The position numbers and the translations under genes were made by a program. Source: an uncultured Armatimonadota bacterium (GTDB lineage: Bacteria; Armatimonadota; Armatimonadia; Armatimonadales; Armatimonadaceae). From it: DNA of 5,556 nt. Under the pieces are notes generated by a model. It saw only the letters and a list, made by a program, of their open reading frames with translations. It made no database searches and was not told the origin of the DNA. The stretch is taken from NCBI GenBank assembly GCA_903881535.1, contig CAIRTT010000217.1, positions 1 through 5,556 on the forward strand, read 5' to 3'. Shown here one piece after another: positions 5,470 through 5,556 of the stretch. Position 1 is the stretch's first letter; each line of letters opens with the position of its first letter.

Positions 5470-5556
5470 CTAAGGAGTGAATGCAGCTCTGATCGCTACC
5501 CCAGCCTTATGGATGTCAGCGGCGCTGATGTCTCTATGCGTTACGAACCGGAGGCG
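5470..5556 (-). CDS. ltaE: probable low-specificity L-threonine aldolase, C-terminal end only
   Basis: Reading the minus strand from the window edge gives an open frame of 28 codons ending in TAG (complement of 5470-5472). The peptide begins R-L-R-F-V-T-H-R-D-I-S-A-A-D-I and closes A-I-R-A-A-F-T-P. The pattern R-x-V-T-H-x-D-(I/V)-S-x-x-D-I is the familiar C-terminal segment of PLP-dependent low-specificity threonine aldolases (Beta_elim_lyase, PF01212), which cleave L-threonine or allo-threonine to glycine and acetaldehyde. In that family an arginine near this point helps bind the substrate carboxylate. Full-length proteins have about 340 residues, so over 90 percent lies outside the window. 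The gene converges on the permease gene with 15 bases between stops. The assignment rests on a short motif, hence moderate confidence; related aminotransferase-fold lyases are the alternative. Confidence 0.62.
   Translation of the reverse strand, partial: RLRFVTHRDISAADIHKAGVAIRAAFTP

Noticed and set aside
5477..5556. A plus-strand frame from GTG 5477 or ATG 5481 after an AAGGAG, suggesting a new plus-strand gene at the right edge.
   Set aside because: The AAGGAG runs directly into the GTG with no spacing, the ATG frame stops after three codons, and the minus strand here encodes a recognisable threonine aldolase C-terminus.

Overview
The window is bacterial and almost fully coding. It looks like part of one chromosomal operon read on the plus strand. 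Five complete genes follow a 5'-truncated one, nearly all joined by overlapping stop/start codons. The tail of a convergent minus-strand gene lies at the right edge. Base composition is moderate (GC in the mid-50s by eye) and looks even across the genes. I see no mobile element, RNA gene, CRISPR array, phage gene or sign of recent transfer. The host cannot be fixed from this sequence. The unusual WecA/TagO-like enzyme and the gene order hint at a less-studied phylum (Armatimonadota or a Terrabacteria relative would be my guess), but this is a low-confidence inference.

Layout: (1) positions 2-883, the C-terminal 293 residues of a polyprenyl-phosphate HexNAc-1-phosphate transferase of the WecA/TagO/MraY superfamily; (2) 880-1455, a RimJ/RimL-type GNAT acetyltransferase; (3) 1452-2588, a non-hydrolysing UDP-GlcNAc 2-epimerase (WecB/MnaA); (4) 2578-3807, an AI-2E (UPF0118) family membrane protein; (5) 3830-4681, undecaprenyl-diphosphatase UppP/BacA; (6) 4681-5454, a TauE/SafE (DUF81) family membrane permease; (7) 5470-5556 on the minus strand, the last 28 codons of a probable low-specificity L-threonine aldolase. 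The longest stretch without a plus-strand gene inside the operon is 22 bases (3808-3829).

Three of the genes share the undecaprenyl carrier or its sugar substrates. WecB makes UDP-ManNAc from UDP-GlcNAc. The WecA/TagO-like enzyme would load a HexNAc-1-phosphate onto undecaprenyl phosphate. UppP regenerates undecaprenyl phosphate from the diphosphate released by glycan polymerases. The operon therefore reads as an envelope-glycan (teichoic-acid-like, enterobacterial-common-antigen-like or other polysaccharide) initiation and carrier-recycling unit. The AI-2E and TauE/SafE proteins are two polytopic membrane proteins of unproven substrate within it.

The most notable oddity is in the first gene. 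The third catalytic aspartate of the superfamily (the D of the usual F-M-G-D-x-G motif) is threonine here, and the usual N-x-x-N before D-G-L-D-G-L is K-x-x-D, although the DD, DGLDGL and HxHHRL motifs are intact. A second oddity is a 9-bp GC-rich hairpin followed by a short T-rich run, about 30 bases into the TauE/SafE gene and just after the uppP stop. It could act as an intragenic attenuator. I found no clearly new multi-gene system.
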